In this document: piece after piece, positions 10,715-21,614 of the stretch
How the letters are laid out: every line of letters begins with the position of its first letter
Numbering within the stretch: position 1 is the stretch's first letter
NCBI GenBank assembly: GCA_033439765.1
Contig: JAULSN010000007.1
Span: forward strand, 1,612,001-1,676,000
DNA: 64,000 nucleotides
Direction: 5' to 3'
Source of the DNA: Lasiosphaeria ovina
Taxonomy: Eukaryota > Ascomycota > Sordariomycetes > Sordariales > Lasiosphaeriaceae
Position numbers and translations under genes: made by a program
Notes under the pieces: generated by a model
Seen by the model: the letters and a program-made list of their open reading frames with translations, nothing else
Told to the model about the DNA's origin: nothing
Databases searched by the model: none

Positions 10715-12346
10715 ATGTGCCACACCACTCGGTTTGTTTACACCGTGTGTACCCACGACCGGGTAGAAGAGACCAAGTGCGAGGCCCGCCAAGCTGCCGA
10801 GAGTAGTAGCAAATCCGCCTTGCTCTCGTGGTTTAGCACACGGCCTTCCAAGATATGCGCCAAGAATTCGACCAAGACCGGCGAGGCTGTCATGGGATTT
10901 TGCGCGGGTTGTCGCGCCGTCTTCAAGGGCCACAACACTCGGAATCTGACTGCCATCAAAAACTATTGGGCTTACAAGAACACAATGGAACTACTAGGGC
11001 CCGTCTCTGCTCATGAGATTCCGGCCGACGTGATATTCGGCAGGCCTATTCCAGAAGACCCGACAGACATCCGCTTCGAGCTCACTGCCCTCGTCGACCG
11101 GCTGACATATTTCGACTCGGATACTATGGAGACGAGGCTGCGTAGGGCGCAGAAAGCTAGAGTGAGGACTATCAAGTGGGCAAGCTCTGGACCCGAGTCT
11201 ACTATATCGGCGGACCGAAGATCCAGCCGGGCGTCAGTGCAGATTCGAGGGATTGCGGAAGTTCTGGACATTCCCCCCAGAGCGGCTCAGCGAGTCTCGA
11301 ATTCGACCAGTGAGGATAAGCCGAATGCCCATCTCGAGACCCTCGAGGCTCTGTGCGGAGACGCCATGGACGAGACCGAGTTCACTTCGTGGACGAGCAA
11401 AGACTACAGCCCGACCAGGGAGAGCACGAGAGTTGGTAAGACGGCTTCTATGGCCGACATTGGTACCATAGGCGGTGACATCACCAATGCCTACGGCCAG
11501 TTCGCTGCAGTTCATGAAGCTAACATTGACGAAGGGCCAGGCGATGTTTATGACCTCTTCTTCCGTGCCGGCCTCTCTCCATCGATAAAGAAGCATTTCG
11601 GGACGCTTCACGGAACGTCGGCAATTGGTGAGACAGCTCTTATACCGGACCTCGATAGGATTGAGCGTGATATTGCCGACTTGTTGCGTGACCGTGTCGC
11701 TGACCCAACGAAAAGACGAGAATCGAGTATCTTTCTGTCACATTGGAGCCAGTCGACCCTCGTTTCTGGACCCAGTGGCAGAGGAACTCTTTACCCAGGG
11801 TTCAGTGTCGACTCCGATGTCGCTGCACTAGACTGTGCTCCCGAGCATGTCGAACATGTCACTGCGGTGAAGGAAGACGAGGAAGAAGAACTTAGTGATA
11901 TACTCGATTGCTACAACGACGATCCGCAAGAGAAGCTTGCCGAGAGCGTGCCTCCAGACTTCGTCAGCGACTCTGAATGCTCGTCAGACGAGGAGGAAGA
12001 AGAAGAGGAGGAAGATAAAGAGGAGGAGGAGGATGGTAATGATGTTATCGACTTTTACTCCACCACTGGCCAGCCGCGGCGCATCCTCGATCGTTACCTC
12101 GGTTTATTCGAAGAGGAGCAACGCGACGACAGCCTGTGGAAGAGAAAGTACGAAGAGGCTTACTTGCTTGCGCAGAACATTTCCCGTATAGAGTCGGGCT
12201 GGCCGGACGAGACGACGCCCGCTGCCGACGACGACAGCGGGAGCGAGTACAGCGAGAGCCAGAGCAGGGCTGGTTCGAAGGCCTCGTCGTCTTCGTACTC
12301 GACCGACGGCATCAGCAAGCATTCGAGATTGCATAACAGCCAGTAA
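10715..12346 (+). CDS. uncharacterised acidic protein with Cys-containing N-terminus
   Basis: This single exon encodes 543 aa from the ATG at 10,715. I do not recognise a domain. The N-terminus MCHTTRFVYTVCTHDRVEE carries two cysteines and two histidines and resembles short Cys/His leaders seen in many uncharacterised Pezizomycotina proteins. A second Cys pair (GFCAGCRAVFKGHNTR) lies near residue 70, so zinc binding by the first 80 residues is possible. Residues about 150-400 are mixed and polar, with no membrane segment. A long acidic tract (SSDEEEEEEEEDKEEEEDG) lies near residue 430 and is followed by SGSEYSESQSRAGSKASSSS at the C-terminus. Such composition suits a nuclear or ribosomal-biogenesis protein, but this is only a compositional hint. 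It is convergent with the coiled-coil gene. Confidence 0.7.
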   Translation: MCHTTRFVYTVCTHDRVEETKCEARQAAESSSKSALLSWFSTRPSKICAKNSTKTGEAVMGFCAGCRAVFKGHNTRNLTAIKNYWAYKNTMELLGPVSAHEIPADVIFGRPIPEDPTDIRFELTALVDRLTYFDSDTMETRLRRAQKARVRTIKWASSGPESTISADRRSSRASVQIRGIAEVLDIPPRAAQRVSNSTSEDKPNAHLETLEALCGDAMDETEFTSWTSKDYSPTRESTRVGKTASMADIGTIGGDITNAYGQFAAVHEANIDEGPGDVYDLFFRAGLSPSIKKHFGTLHGTSAIGETALIPDLDRIERDIADLLRDRVADPTKRRESSIFLSHWSQSTLVSGPSGRGTLYPGFSVDSDVAALDCAPEHVEHVTAVKEDEEEELSDILDCYNDDPQEKLAESVPPDFVSDSECSSDEEEEEEEEDKEEEEDGNDVIDFYSTTGQPRRILDRYLGLFEEEQRDDSLWKRKYEEAYLLAQNISRIESGWPDETTPAADDDSGSEYSESQSRAGSKASSSSYSTDGISKHSRLHNSQ

Positions 12347-13345
12347 TAAATGTTATCTGCTTCTTTCCGCCCCTTAACTATTTTTCTGAGCAAAAAGGGG
12401 ACCGAGAAAGGGAAAATGGGTTCTGCTGTGGTTGGAGTGTAGCAAGAGTATGTGTATTAAACACGTAGATCAAAACAGAAAGACAAGACCCGCGACATCC
12501 TATACTTGTTCCACTAGTCAGAACTGTAAGTGGCAGAGGGGGTAAGTGGCGGGAGGTTAGTTTGATCTGGCGGGTGTCAACCAGTCAAGCAGGGCAAATA
12601 TATGTGCCACCAAACTCGGAGCAGCAGAACTGGCGTAATAGAAATACACCGTGTATGTAGTTCCAGCACACCATCCAGACATCCCCCCAAGATAGGCAGA
12701 GACGAAACGGTCCCGAACTTGGGCCCCATGCTGTTGGCACGAGACAAGCCAAGGGAAGGTAGAAACAGTTTTCTTTCTCCCCCCTTTCCCCTTTCTCCTT
12801 TCCCCCCTATCTTGGCTTCAACCTCACCCGAGATCGTCGTGAGCCCAAGACAACCAGTTAGCTTGTTGACTAGTCCAGTCTCACCGAGTGCGAGTGTGTG
12901 TGTACGATCATCCCGTTTCCCAAACTCTTCTGAGTGAGGAAAAGCTGCTGTTGCTGCTGGGGCAGCAAACACCCATAAACATACATCTACATGCACGGGG
13001 AAAGGGAAGCCGCGTCCAAGAAAGACACGTCCAAGAAAGACACGTCCAAGATGATAGGAACACAAAACGTTTATTTCACAACATCGCTCGATCAAAACAC
13101 CGAACACTGGTGGAACAAATCCAGTGAGCATGACCTTCGTTCCGTTCTGTTGTTACAATACATTTCGTTTCTTTCTACGTTCTCGCCACTGTCAAAACAA
13201 ACGGCCTGGGGGAGGGGGGGCCTTTTCTAATCCCCCATCTGTCTAAATTCCATGTCATGTCTAGAGAATGCATATCACACACAGAGGGGGCAAGGGCAAG
13301 GGCAGGCAGGTAGGCAGGCAGGCAGAGTTTAGTTCTCTTCTCTCT
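12347..13345. other. convergent intergenic region
   Basis: This is shared 3' flank of two convergent genes. Frames here are not protein-like. A short tandem repeat sits at 13,011-13,050. Confidence 0.55.
13011..13050. repeat. 15-bp tandem repeat
   Basis: The unit ACGTCCAAGAAAGAC occurs twice in full and then in part (...CGTCCAAG). It lies in the 3' flank of the coiled-coil gene. Confidence 0.8.
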
Positions 13346-13496
13346 CTAACCCAACCACGGGGCGTCCTTCTTGGGCTTCGCCTCGGCGGCGGGGGCCTTG
13401 TCGTCATCCTCGTCGTCGCCGATGATGAAGGCCTCGAGGGAGCCGTGCTGCTCGTCCTCCTTTGTCGCATCCGGCTTCTTCTCAGCGGGCTTATCC

Positions 13497-13529
<33 letters not shown>

Positions 13530-13873
13530 GGCTTCTTGCCCTTCTTCGTCTGCGTCTGCTGCTGCTGCTTCTTTGCGTCATCGCCCGTCTCCTCAATGTG
13601 CATCTCGGCCATGACGAGATCCTCCTGGCGCTCAATGTGGCCCAGGCGCTTCTTGATGGCCGTCAGGCGGTCCTCGGTCGTGAACGAGTGGTCCTCGACG
13701 ATGATGGACAGGTCCTCAATCGCCGTCTCCAGGTCGCCCAGCCGCTCGTCGATCGTCTCGAGCTGCGCGAGGATCTGGCTGCCGATATCGGCAGAGATGC
13801 TGTCCAGCGACGCCGCCGCCGCCGCCGCTGCCGTGGGCGAGCTTTGGCCAGGGGGGGTTTGCGGTGTTGCCAT
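13346..13873 (-). CDS. small coiled-coil protein with poly-Ala tract, function unknown
   Basis: This single exon encodes 175 aa. Residues about 20-90 form a heptad-patterned helix (SADIGSQILAQLETIDERL, then LETAIEDLSIIVEDHS and DRLTAIKKRLGHIERQEDL), a likely coiled coil. The middle contains QQQQTQTKKGKK and a run of about eleven alanines encoded by a (GCT)n/(AGC)n trinucleotide repeat at 13,498-13,528. The C-terminus is acidic (GDDEDDDKAPAAEAKPKKD) and ends PWLG. No enzyme motif, signal peptide or membrane helix is visible. It could be a subunit of a coiled-coil complex, but nothing in the context says which. The ATG at 13,873 follows a (TTC)n tract on its upstream side. Confidence 0.75.
13498..13528. 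repeat. trinucleotide (CAG)n run inside coding sequence
   Basis: About ten CAG/GCA triplets encode the poly-Ala run of the coiled-coil protein on the minus strand. Such pure tracts are prone to length change. Confidence 0.85.
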
Positions 13874-16800
13874 TGTGGTAGTAGTAGTTCTTTTTTATTC
13901 TCTTGTTTTTTATTATCCTTCTTCTTCTTCTTCTTCTTCTATACACGGAACGCTGTCTGCGGCAATTTGTCTCTTGTACGACAGGGTATTATTTGTGCTA
14001 TGGTCGGTTTTGATGTGCCTGTATATGAGACAGCAGGGTGTAAGAAGGAGCAGAAGATGTTGGGCTTCGCCGCTATTTAAACCACAAGAACCACACAGCA
14101 GAGCCGCGCTTTCGCATTTCCGTTGGGACGACGCAGACCGGCTGGGCGGCCGGTTGGGCGACCGGCCGACCCGGCTGGGGTTCTTTTCTTGCCCACGCGA
14201 GTCTCAAGTCTCCGCAGGTCTGATACGGTCAGCTCCGTCGAGTCTAGTTCAAACGGGGCCACGTGAGGGAAAAAGCCGGCCGGGCCGGCCAACAAGCACA
14301 AGACCCACCACCGTGCCGCGCCGTCGAGACTGGGGATACGCACCTCACGGAGTAAGCACGCACGTACGTCGTGGCCAGCCAGGTGTGGGACGGGGACGTG
14401 GACTCGCTCGCCGGGGAGCAATGGCAATTGATTAAATCATTCCTTCCGGAGAAGAACAACAAAAGAACCACGCACCACCTCCTCTAGGAGTTACGGCGCG
14501 CACAGCAGGGCCACGCACTAACCATGCCAATCTCGTGTCTCTGCCGCCTTCCTCCACTGATAGCATGGTCTCGCCGCATCCGCCTCTTGGCTTCCCCAGC
14601 GTGCCGCGCCGTGCGCGGCGCCGCCGTGCCGCTCAATAGTTCCGGAAACTAGCTTGGATTATCGCGAAAGTGTCGCCCCAAGATTCCTCTCGCAAGAAAA
14701 GTGTGCGAGTCTCGAGAGATGATCGCTCAAAATGCCAAATATTGGAACAATCCTTTACAGAGGCAAAAATAGAACACCAGACATCATCTCGTAATTAGCT
14801 GGGAAGAGGATTGCACCTCGCGATGCACGAGGCAATAGAGTGGCGCGACGGCAGCCACTATGCAGCCTCTCAGGCACAGCGCGTGGCAAACACTGGGCAG
14901 ACCGTAGTGTAGAATATCTGGGCTGGCTGCCTTGATGAGGAAGGCTGGGAGGAAGGATTAGGCTTGATGGTGGCGTTGCCAGTGTTGTTGATACGGGAAC
15001 GGCAACGTTCGTGAAACATAGCCTCGCAGGGAATGATCTCGTGTTATGCACGATGGGGATGTGTGATTTGTTTATTTTCTCTCTTATCTGTCTTGTCAGA
15101 AGGGTTTACTTGATCAGCACAAGCAGAAACCATTGCCCTGGACAGATCTGAGTAGTCAACATTAAGAGAGCAATGGCCCCAAACCAAAAGGAAACAAGAA
15201 CTGTCTGCCTCGAGTAGGATCATTAACAAACAGTTGAGTTCTGTCCTCTTGGCGTTTTCGCCCGATAAATAAGAGAGGCGAGGATCCGACGGCATAAAGA
15301 TGCTGCCTAAGGTTGACCAGTTCTGGGGCCGTCGTTTCGAGCGACGGGCTACGAGGTTTCGGGGGACAAAAAGGGGTTCGAGAGCAGTTCAGCATGGTGC
15401 AACTCAAAAGCCATGGCCTCTTGGTGACCTGTTGCAGAGAGAAAAGTCAAGCTTGCATGCATATAATGTCACCATGAGCGGGGGGGTGTAGTGCGTATGG
15501 TGCACATGTGGTGTAAGGTACGGAGTAGCATCGGCTCGAAACAACTCTAAAGCCTCCTGAACCAGGGCACGTTGTTTTGGAGAAGCCTCTCTCCAAAGAG
15601 GTTGCACCGCTAGTCTCGACTTGGAAACATGGCCTTGGAGCCACGGCCGTTCTGGGCTTTCCATTACACAAGCGACGACGCGGGACTTGCTCAAGACAGC
15701 GGTGGCTCCTACGTTGACGACTGGACGAGTTCCCAATGCGGAGCCGGGATCCGACCGTCGCCGGGGGCCAAGAGGTGCCGGCTGCAAAAGACGAGGCAGA
15801 GACAAAAAAAGGAGGCCGATGCGTCTGTCACCGGCAGCATGTACCTAGCGTGCACACTGCAACAAACAGCTGCAAGAGGTGGTTCTTGCACCTGTTTCTC
15901 GTATTCAGCGGAGTGTTAGATGTGAAGCGCTAGGGTCTGAGACATTTTGGAAAAGCCGGGCTTCTTTGTTGGTGGTGTCGAAACGGCTTGTTGCTCTTGT
16001 CAAGAGCTGTGCCTGTCGATCACTCTGATCTTTGGCGGTTCGCCGCACGTCTGGAAGAAACAGCGCTCACCCCAGAGGCTCATCAGTTGGTTGTTGAGCA
16101 GCGATGAGCTCATCAGAGCCGCGAGCTGAGCGCCTGACTTGTGGGCCTTTCAGGTTTCCCCGGGCAATCGCGCGGCTGCCGTTCCCATCGGAACATTTTG
16201 TTCCTTTTAGCGGCCTATGCTATGCAGTGGAAGACAGGGCAAGGCGAGGCGAGACAAGGCGAGAGGCTGCCGGTGCTAAAAATGGCAGCAGCCAGGCTCC
16301 AGCTTGTCAGGCCAGGGCGTTGGCGGGTAGGCAGGCAGGTACGGGGAACATAGTATGTACGGAGTTATTTCAGAAGAAGCGGCGGGCCTTCCGGCTAGCG
16401 CGTCGCCGATTCGAGATGGTGAATCTTCGAAATCGAATCTTCCGACTCGTGACCGGCCGCCAGACTCCGAGGAAATTGCAGTACGGGTGGGCAGGTCTCA
16501 GCGCTGGAGTCTGGAGTCTGGACAAAGCGCTTGTGTCGGATGGGCGGTAGCAAGGCGCTAAATCGCTAGCAGTGACAGTAGAATAATAGTTGTCCGAACT
16601 GATAGCACGCTAATTCCAATAACAGCCCACCACCTTGTCTGTGCAGCCCGAAGCTGCACTGCCTGCCCACTGCTCCATAGTCCACACAGAGTAGCCGTAG
16701 GTAGGTAAGTAAGTGGCTCCTTTGCCGACCTCCGAGAGTCCGGGGCGGAATGGAATTGGGATGCTAGAGACAGATGGATACGTAGTGTAATGAGCGCACA

Positions 16801-19596
16801 GGCCGCGGGGCCCATCCTGTCACCTGTCTAGCGGTCGCAGTGACGGTGGCGACGTGCCTTTGCGAAATTGTCTTTACGCAGTAGTTGCTGGCTCGGATGT
16901 CTTTGGCTTTTTGTGTGTGTGATTTTGACTCTAGGTTGAGTGAGGGCAGGCAGAGCTCCCGTCAGTGCTGAGTGAGAAGCGGCCAGAAAGCTACCGCACA
17001 GGCCAGGTGGGCTCATTGGCTGCAGCGTCAAAGCTCAGATGACCCTGGCTATCAACCAGGAGTCGCTGAACATGAAACAGCCTCGCGCCCAAGCAAGAAC
17101 GAAACACGACGGTAGCTTCCAATCAATTTTTCGTAAGGTTCTTTTTGCATCTTTTGACGAGCGCTGGCAGCTTTGTTCTTTGCAATTCGCGCTCGCTTCT
17201 AGCTTTCACTTCTAACCCCCAACCGTCTTCGCGCCGTTGGCTAACGATGTTGACAGTGGCTTTGACCAAAGGTGCTCGGGCTAGTCCTCAACCTAAGGAA
17301 GGTCCAGCACTCCTACGAAATCTACATATGGGATGGAGCTGTTGTAATAATTACCTGGGCAGCAAAGTCGCATTCGATCAAGCGAAGACTGCCTATCGTC
17401 TACACTAGGTGCCTTAGTGTTGTGCCTTGACAGCATCAATCACGTTGCCGTTGGGGTGGGATTAGATAATGTGCCCAGCTGCACCGACAGTGAGTACACA
17501 CATCGAAACCCGGGACCTGGTGTCATTCGGGACCCAGGTGCCTGAGCCGCGAGGCACACCTTACGTGTTCCATCCATGCCGAAAGGCGCATGAGGTTCCT
17601 GGTTAGGAAAGCAAGGCTTGAGGAGTGAGGACCAACAAATCCAACTTCACGAGTACATACTTCGTATGGACAGTACTCTCGCTCGAGCCCCCGAGTGCCC
17701 TCCATGACGTTGCTGTTTGGAGCTCTGCATCCAGACAAAATCGATTGGACACGGTGTGTTGGGTTGTGGGCGCAGCGACCTGGAGGCGCGAGCCTTTCGT
17801 ACACACGTACCTGCAGTAGCGTGGCTCGATGTGGCTGGACCGATCTTGTTTCAGGTAGCCCGCCCACCTCCCTCCCACCCCTCCACAGCTCCACAGCTCC
17901 ACCACTCTCGCGGGTTAGCAGCAGGGACGGAGGGTAGAGAAGGGAGGCTGTGATGGCGCTTTCTTCATGCGATGAGAATCATGATGGGGTTTTGCGAGAG
18001 CTTGCTTGTTCGCCGCAGCCCAGCAGTCGCAATGCAAATATTCGGTCAATTATCCGGCGCTGACGGAAACTGATCTTAGCTCTATCGCTGGCAGCTTCTG
18101 TTTCCGAGTCTTCTTTCCAATAGGTACAGTAATATTTCCACTCTTCGGACTCATCGACGCCGTCAATGTTGAAGTCGTTACCTAATCTGTTCCTAACTCC
18201 TTCACTCGGGAAGGCGCAAGCCACTGGATCCCTCCTCAATTGGTGTGAGATTCGGAGTAGAATTTTGTATCATGGAGCCGATTGGCCAGACAAGGGCTGC
18301 GATGTCGCCGGCCTCTGGCCATGGTTTGTCCCCAGACCCCTGTCAACCCCTGGCAGGGAGCCGCGCGCAACCCACGGCAAGAGCGTCTGCCAAAGAGTGG
18401 GGCTTCAACCACAACCTCTTATGCTGAGTCGCTGTCTTTTGACTCACTTCCATTGCTAGACACAAGGCCTCTGTGTGGGCGCCGTATCGCCAAAATAGAG
18501 TGACAGACGCAGCAACGCAACTGTGGCGCGTTGCGCCGTCCGCAACCGCGGTGCATATTCTACCTAAACGTCTTTTGAGTCCTGACAGCCAGTGGAACAG
18601 CCAGTGGGCCGCCCTAAGGGGCGTGAAATGCTTGCTTGCATTTCGCACCTCCACCCAGCTAGGAAGGGCACGTCCACAGCTCAGGTCACCCGTCCGTCGT
18701 CCGTTGTCGCCTTTGCCTTCGCCTTCGCCTTTGCCCGCCTCGCTAGCCATGAGTTCCGACTGGCTGGCCGTCTTTATTTTGCACGGCGCGGACGGGCTCA
18801 GATGTACTAAGTAGGCGATGTCCACTACACTACCAGTACTCGCCTCCCTTCTTGGGAAGATGCATGGCCTAGTCCTAGTCCAGGCAAGTCAGGCACCGTA
18901 CCTAAGTCAGGTAGGTACTTCTCTTATGCTCGGTAGGCCGGTTCATACTCAAGGAAGTATATAAGTACGGAGACTTGTGTACATCCTATCCAGGGCCCCC
19001 TGCAAGGATCGATCGTGTCCCTGGGACCCATTCCTCTGCAGGTCGGCTGTGGGGAACTCGACTTGACAGGGCCCCAGTCGTCCTTGTTTCTTTCAACCCC
19101 CTGTCCCCTGTCCCCTGTCGTCGGGTGGGTGGTCCATTGTCTGTGGCCATGTGAGTCCATCCAGGTACAGAGAGAGTCCAAACCATCGTGCGGTTGCTCC
19201 GTGGGGACCGTGGAGAGTGAGTGCTACGCATGTATATGAACGGCGCCGAGCCCTCCTGGTTGTTCCCTCCCGCTCTCTTGATACTTTCATGCAACAGCTC
19301 TTTCTTTTCCTATCCCCATCTTGAACTCGTCTCTTATTCCTGTCAAGAGAAGCAAAGCCACTCGCTCCTTTGCTCTCTGCCTTCGTTTCGTTCTGTTCGG
19401 TATTCCTCCCTCTGGATACTCTCGTTGATATCTATCTTACATCGCTACTACGAACTGATCGGCCCATCTGACTGAAAGCGCAAGACTCGCTCTCACTTCT
19501 CACTATCGCTTACGCCTCTCACTTTCTGTTCTTGAAAATTATATATATATATCACAGAGATACAGTATTAGTACCTCGGCACACACCGACGTCAAC
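13874..19596. other. 5.7 kb divergent intergenic region
   Basis: This separates the coiled-coil gene from the CFEM gene. A (TTC)n tract lies at 13,919-13,940. Open frames up to about 160 codons exist (for example near 16,100-16,550 and 18,340-18,825), but most overlap frames on the opposite strand and none shows a domain, signal peptide or credible splicing. I saw no tRNA or 5S rRNA gene. The last 700 bp is pyrimidine-rich with a (TA)n patch near 19,541 and fits the promoter/leader of the CFEM gene. Confidence 0.5.
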
Positions 19597-21614
19597 ATGA
19601 AGAACGTCGTTTCCATTCTCGCCCTCGCGTCCAGCGTAGTGGCAACGGTATGTCAGACCCTCATCACTCGGCCTTCCGTTCTGTCTCGGTGACTAACACA
19701 GTCGTCCAGGGCTTCAACAAAGCACCGCCATTCTCTTGCCCGAGCAACACGGACAACAAGTGTACCGACAAGCAGAAGCCCGGGTTCAACTTCGGTGACC
19801 TCAACATCGGCCCTGTCTTCCAGTACAACGACTTCACCTTCAAGAACTTCCAATGCGGGGCCTCGTCCGGAAAGCGCTTTGAGCCCCGGACCTCGTCCAA
19901 GTTTATCGGCGGCACATGCCACCCGGACAAGGCCTCGTCACCATCGTTCGGCTGCGGAGCTTCCGTCGAGAAGTTCTCCCTCGGCTCCATCCACGTGAAG
20001 CCCGAGTTTGACTGTGACCTCGAGTTCCACTACGACATGCCTGACGGCTCGACCTGCAAGCACCGTAACCCGTGTAGTAAGTCCGGCACCACTGTCGTCA
20101 ACTCGCAGTGCGGCGGCGCCAAGAACGTCACCATCGTCTACCCCCCTCAGCCCAACAAGCCCAAGCCCAGCTGCAGCGTCCAGGTTCCCACCGTGTCTTT
20201 CGACTGCAGCACCAAGCCTGCCACCACCAAGCCTGCCACCACCACCGCCCCCGGCACCACTGCCCCTGGCACTACTGCTCCTGGCACTACTGCTCCCGGT
20301 ACTACCAGCACCACTGCCCCCGGCACTACCGCTCCCGGCACTACCGCTCCCAGTACTACTGCTCCCGGCACCACCAGCACCACCGCCCCCGGCACCACCG
20401 CCCCTGGCACTTCTGCTCCCGGCACTACCAGCACAACGGCCGCCGGGACCACCAGCACTGCTCCTGTTGGAGTCAGCAGCAACTCTCCTGTCACCGCCAG
20501 CTCCAGCGCACCCGCTGTCGTGTCTTCGTCCAGCACTGTCACCACCACCTTTGTTACCCAGAGCACGTCAACAGTCTTCACTACTTCGACCCAGACCATC
20601 ACCAGCTGCGCACCTACTATCACCAACTGCCCGGCCAACTCGGTTGTCACCACCGTGGTTACTGTTGCTGTTTCTACGACAATATGCCCCGTTACCTTGA
20701 CCCAGACCAGCGTTCTTACCACATCATCTGCGCCCGTCGTTGTTGATACTACCTCATCTGCGCCCGTTGTTGTCGACACGACTTCGTCTGCGCCCGTTGT
20801 TGTCGGCACGACCTCATCTGCCCCTGTTGATGTTGGCACGACATCAGTGGCACCCGTTGGTGGCTCGACCTCGTCTGCCCCTGCTGATGTTGGCACAACT
20901 TCGACCACCGTCATTGGCACCACGAGCGCTGCCACTTCTGTTGCCCCCGTGGAGACGCTCCCTTGCCCCGACGTTGTGCCGTCCTGCCTAAGCACCTTCA
21001 TACTCAGCGTTGGCTGCTCTGACAACTCGGACTCGAGCTGCTACTGCCCCGACGAGATCTTCGTCAAGAACATCTTCAACTGCATCTACGCACACGGGGC
21101 TACGGATCAAATTGTGTCCGAGGCAGTCATCTTCTTCCAGGGTATCTGCGCCCAGTATGTCCCAACCAACCCTGCCATCGCCACCGGTGCCACCGTGACC
21201 ACATATATCACCGTCAGCGCTACGCCGACCGCGGTTGCCCCCGTGTACACGACAATCACCGTGGACCAGACCGTCGTCGTGCCCTGTACTGACTCGGCAG
21301 GCGTCACTATCCCAAGCTCCAGCACCACGGTCACTATCAGCACCACCCTCTCGGTGCCCCAGGTCGGCTTCACCACCGGCACTGCCGGCTCGGTTGGCCT
21401 CATCCCTGTGACAACACCGCCTGCTGTTGCCAGCAGTGTGCCCGGTCTTGTGACGGCGCCGGCCACTGGCGTAATAACCGCTGGCCCCGTCGGCACTGGC
21501 AGCTTCCGCCCCTCTGCCACGCAACCAGGCTTCGTGACCGCCGGCAGCGGCCGTGTCAACGCCGGGCTCGGCCTTGCGCTCGGCATGGCATTGCTGGCCA
21601 TCGTCGGCCTCTAA
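19597..21614 (+). CDS. GPI-anchored CFEM-domain cell-wall/surface protein
   Basis: Two exons (19597-19647, 19710-21614; 62-nt phase-0 intron) encode 651 aa. Exon 1 plus the junction gives a signal peptide (MKNVVSILALASSVVAT). Residues about 18-180 are a cysteine-rich N-terminal region (motifs PPFSCPSNTDNKC, NFQCGASSGKRF, FGCGAS). Two Ser/Thr/Pro-rich stalks follow: TTAPG repeats (20,212-20,466) and SSAPVVVDTT repeats (20,722-20,905). A CFEM-type domain spans residues about 436-497 (CPDVVPSC...GCSDNSDSSCYC...NC...GIC); I count seven of the canonical eight cysteines, with G where the seventh usually lies (NCIYAHGATDQ). The aspartate before CYC, linked to haem binding in some CFEM proteins, is present (SDNSDSSCYC). 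The C-terminus NAGLGLALGMALLAIVGL, after small residues AGSG, is a GPI-attachment signal. It is expected at the plasma membrane or wall; role in haem/iron uptake, adhesion or host interaction is family inference. Confidence 0.9.
20212..20466 (+). repeat. TTAPG-coding tandem repeats
   Basis: Degenerate 15-bp units (ACTGCTCCCGGCACT-like) encode a Thr/Pro/Gly stalk, interrupted by TTSTTAPG units. The stalk is a likely O-mannosylated spacer and is prone to expansion or contraction. Confidence 0.85.
20722..20905 (+). repeat. SSAPVVVDTT-coding tandem repeats
   Basis: About six imperfect 30-bp units encode the second Ser/Thr stalk just before the CFEM domain. Later units diverge (VGTT, GGST, ADVGTT). 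Confidence 0.85.
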
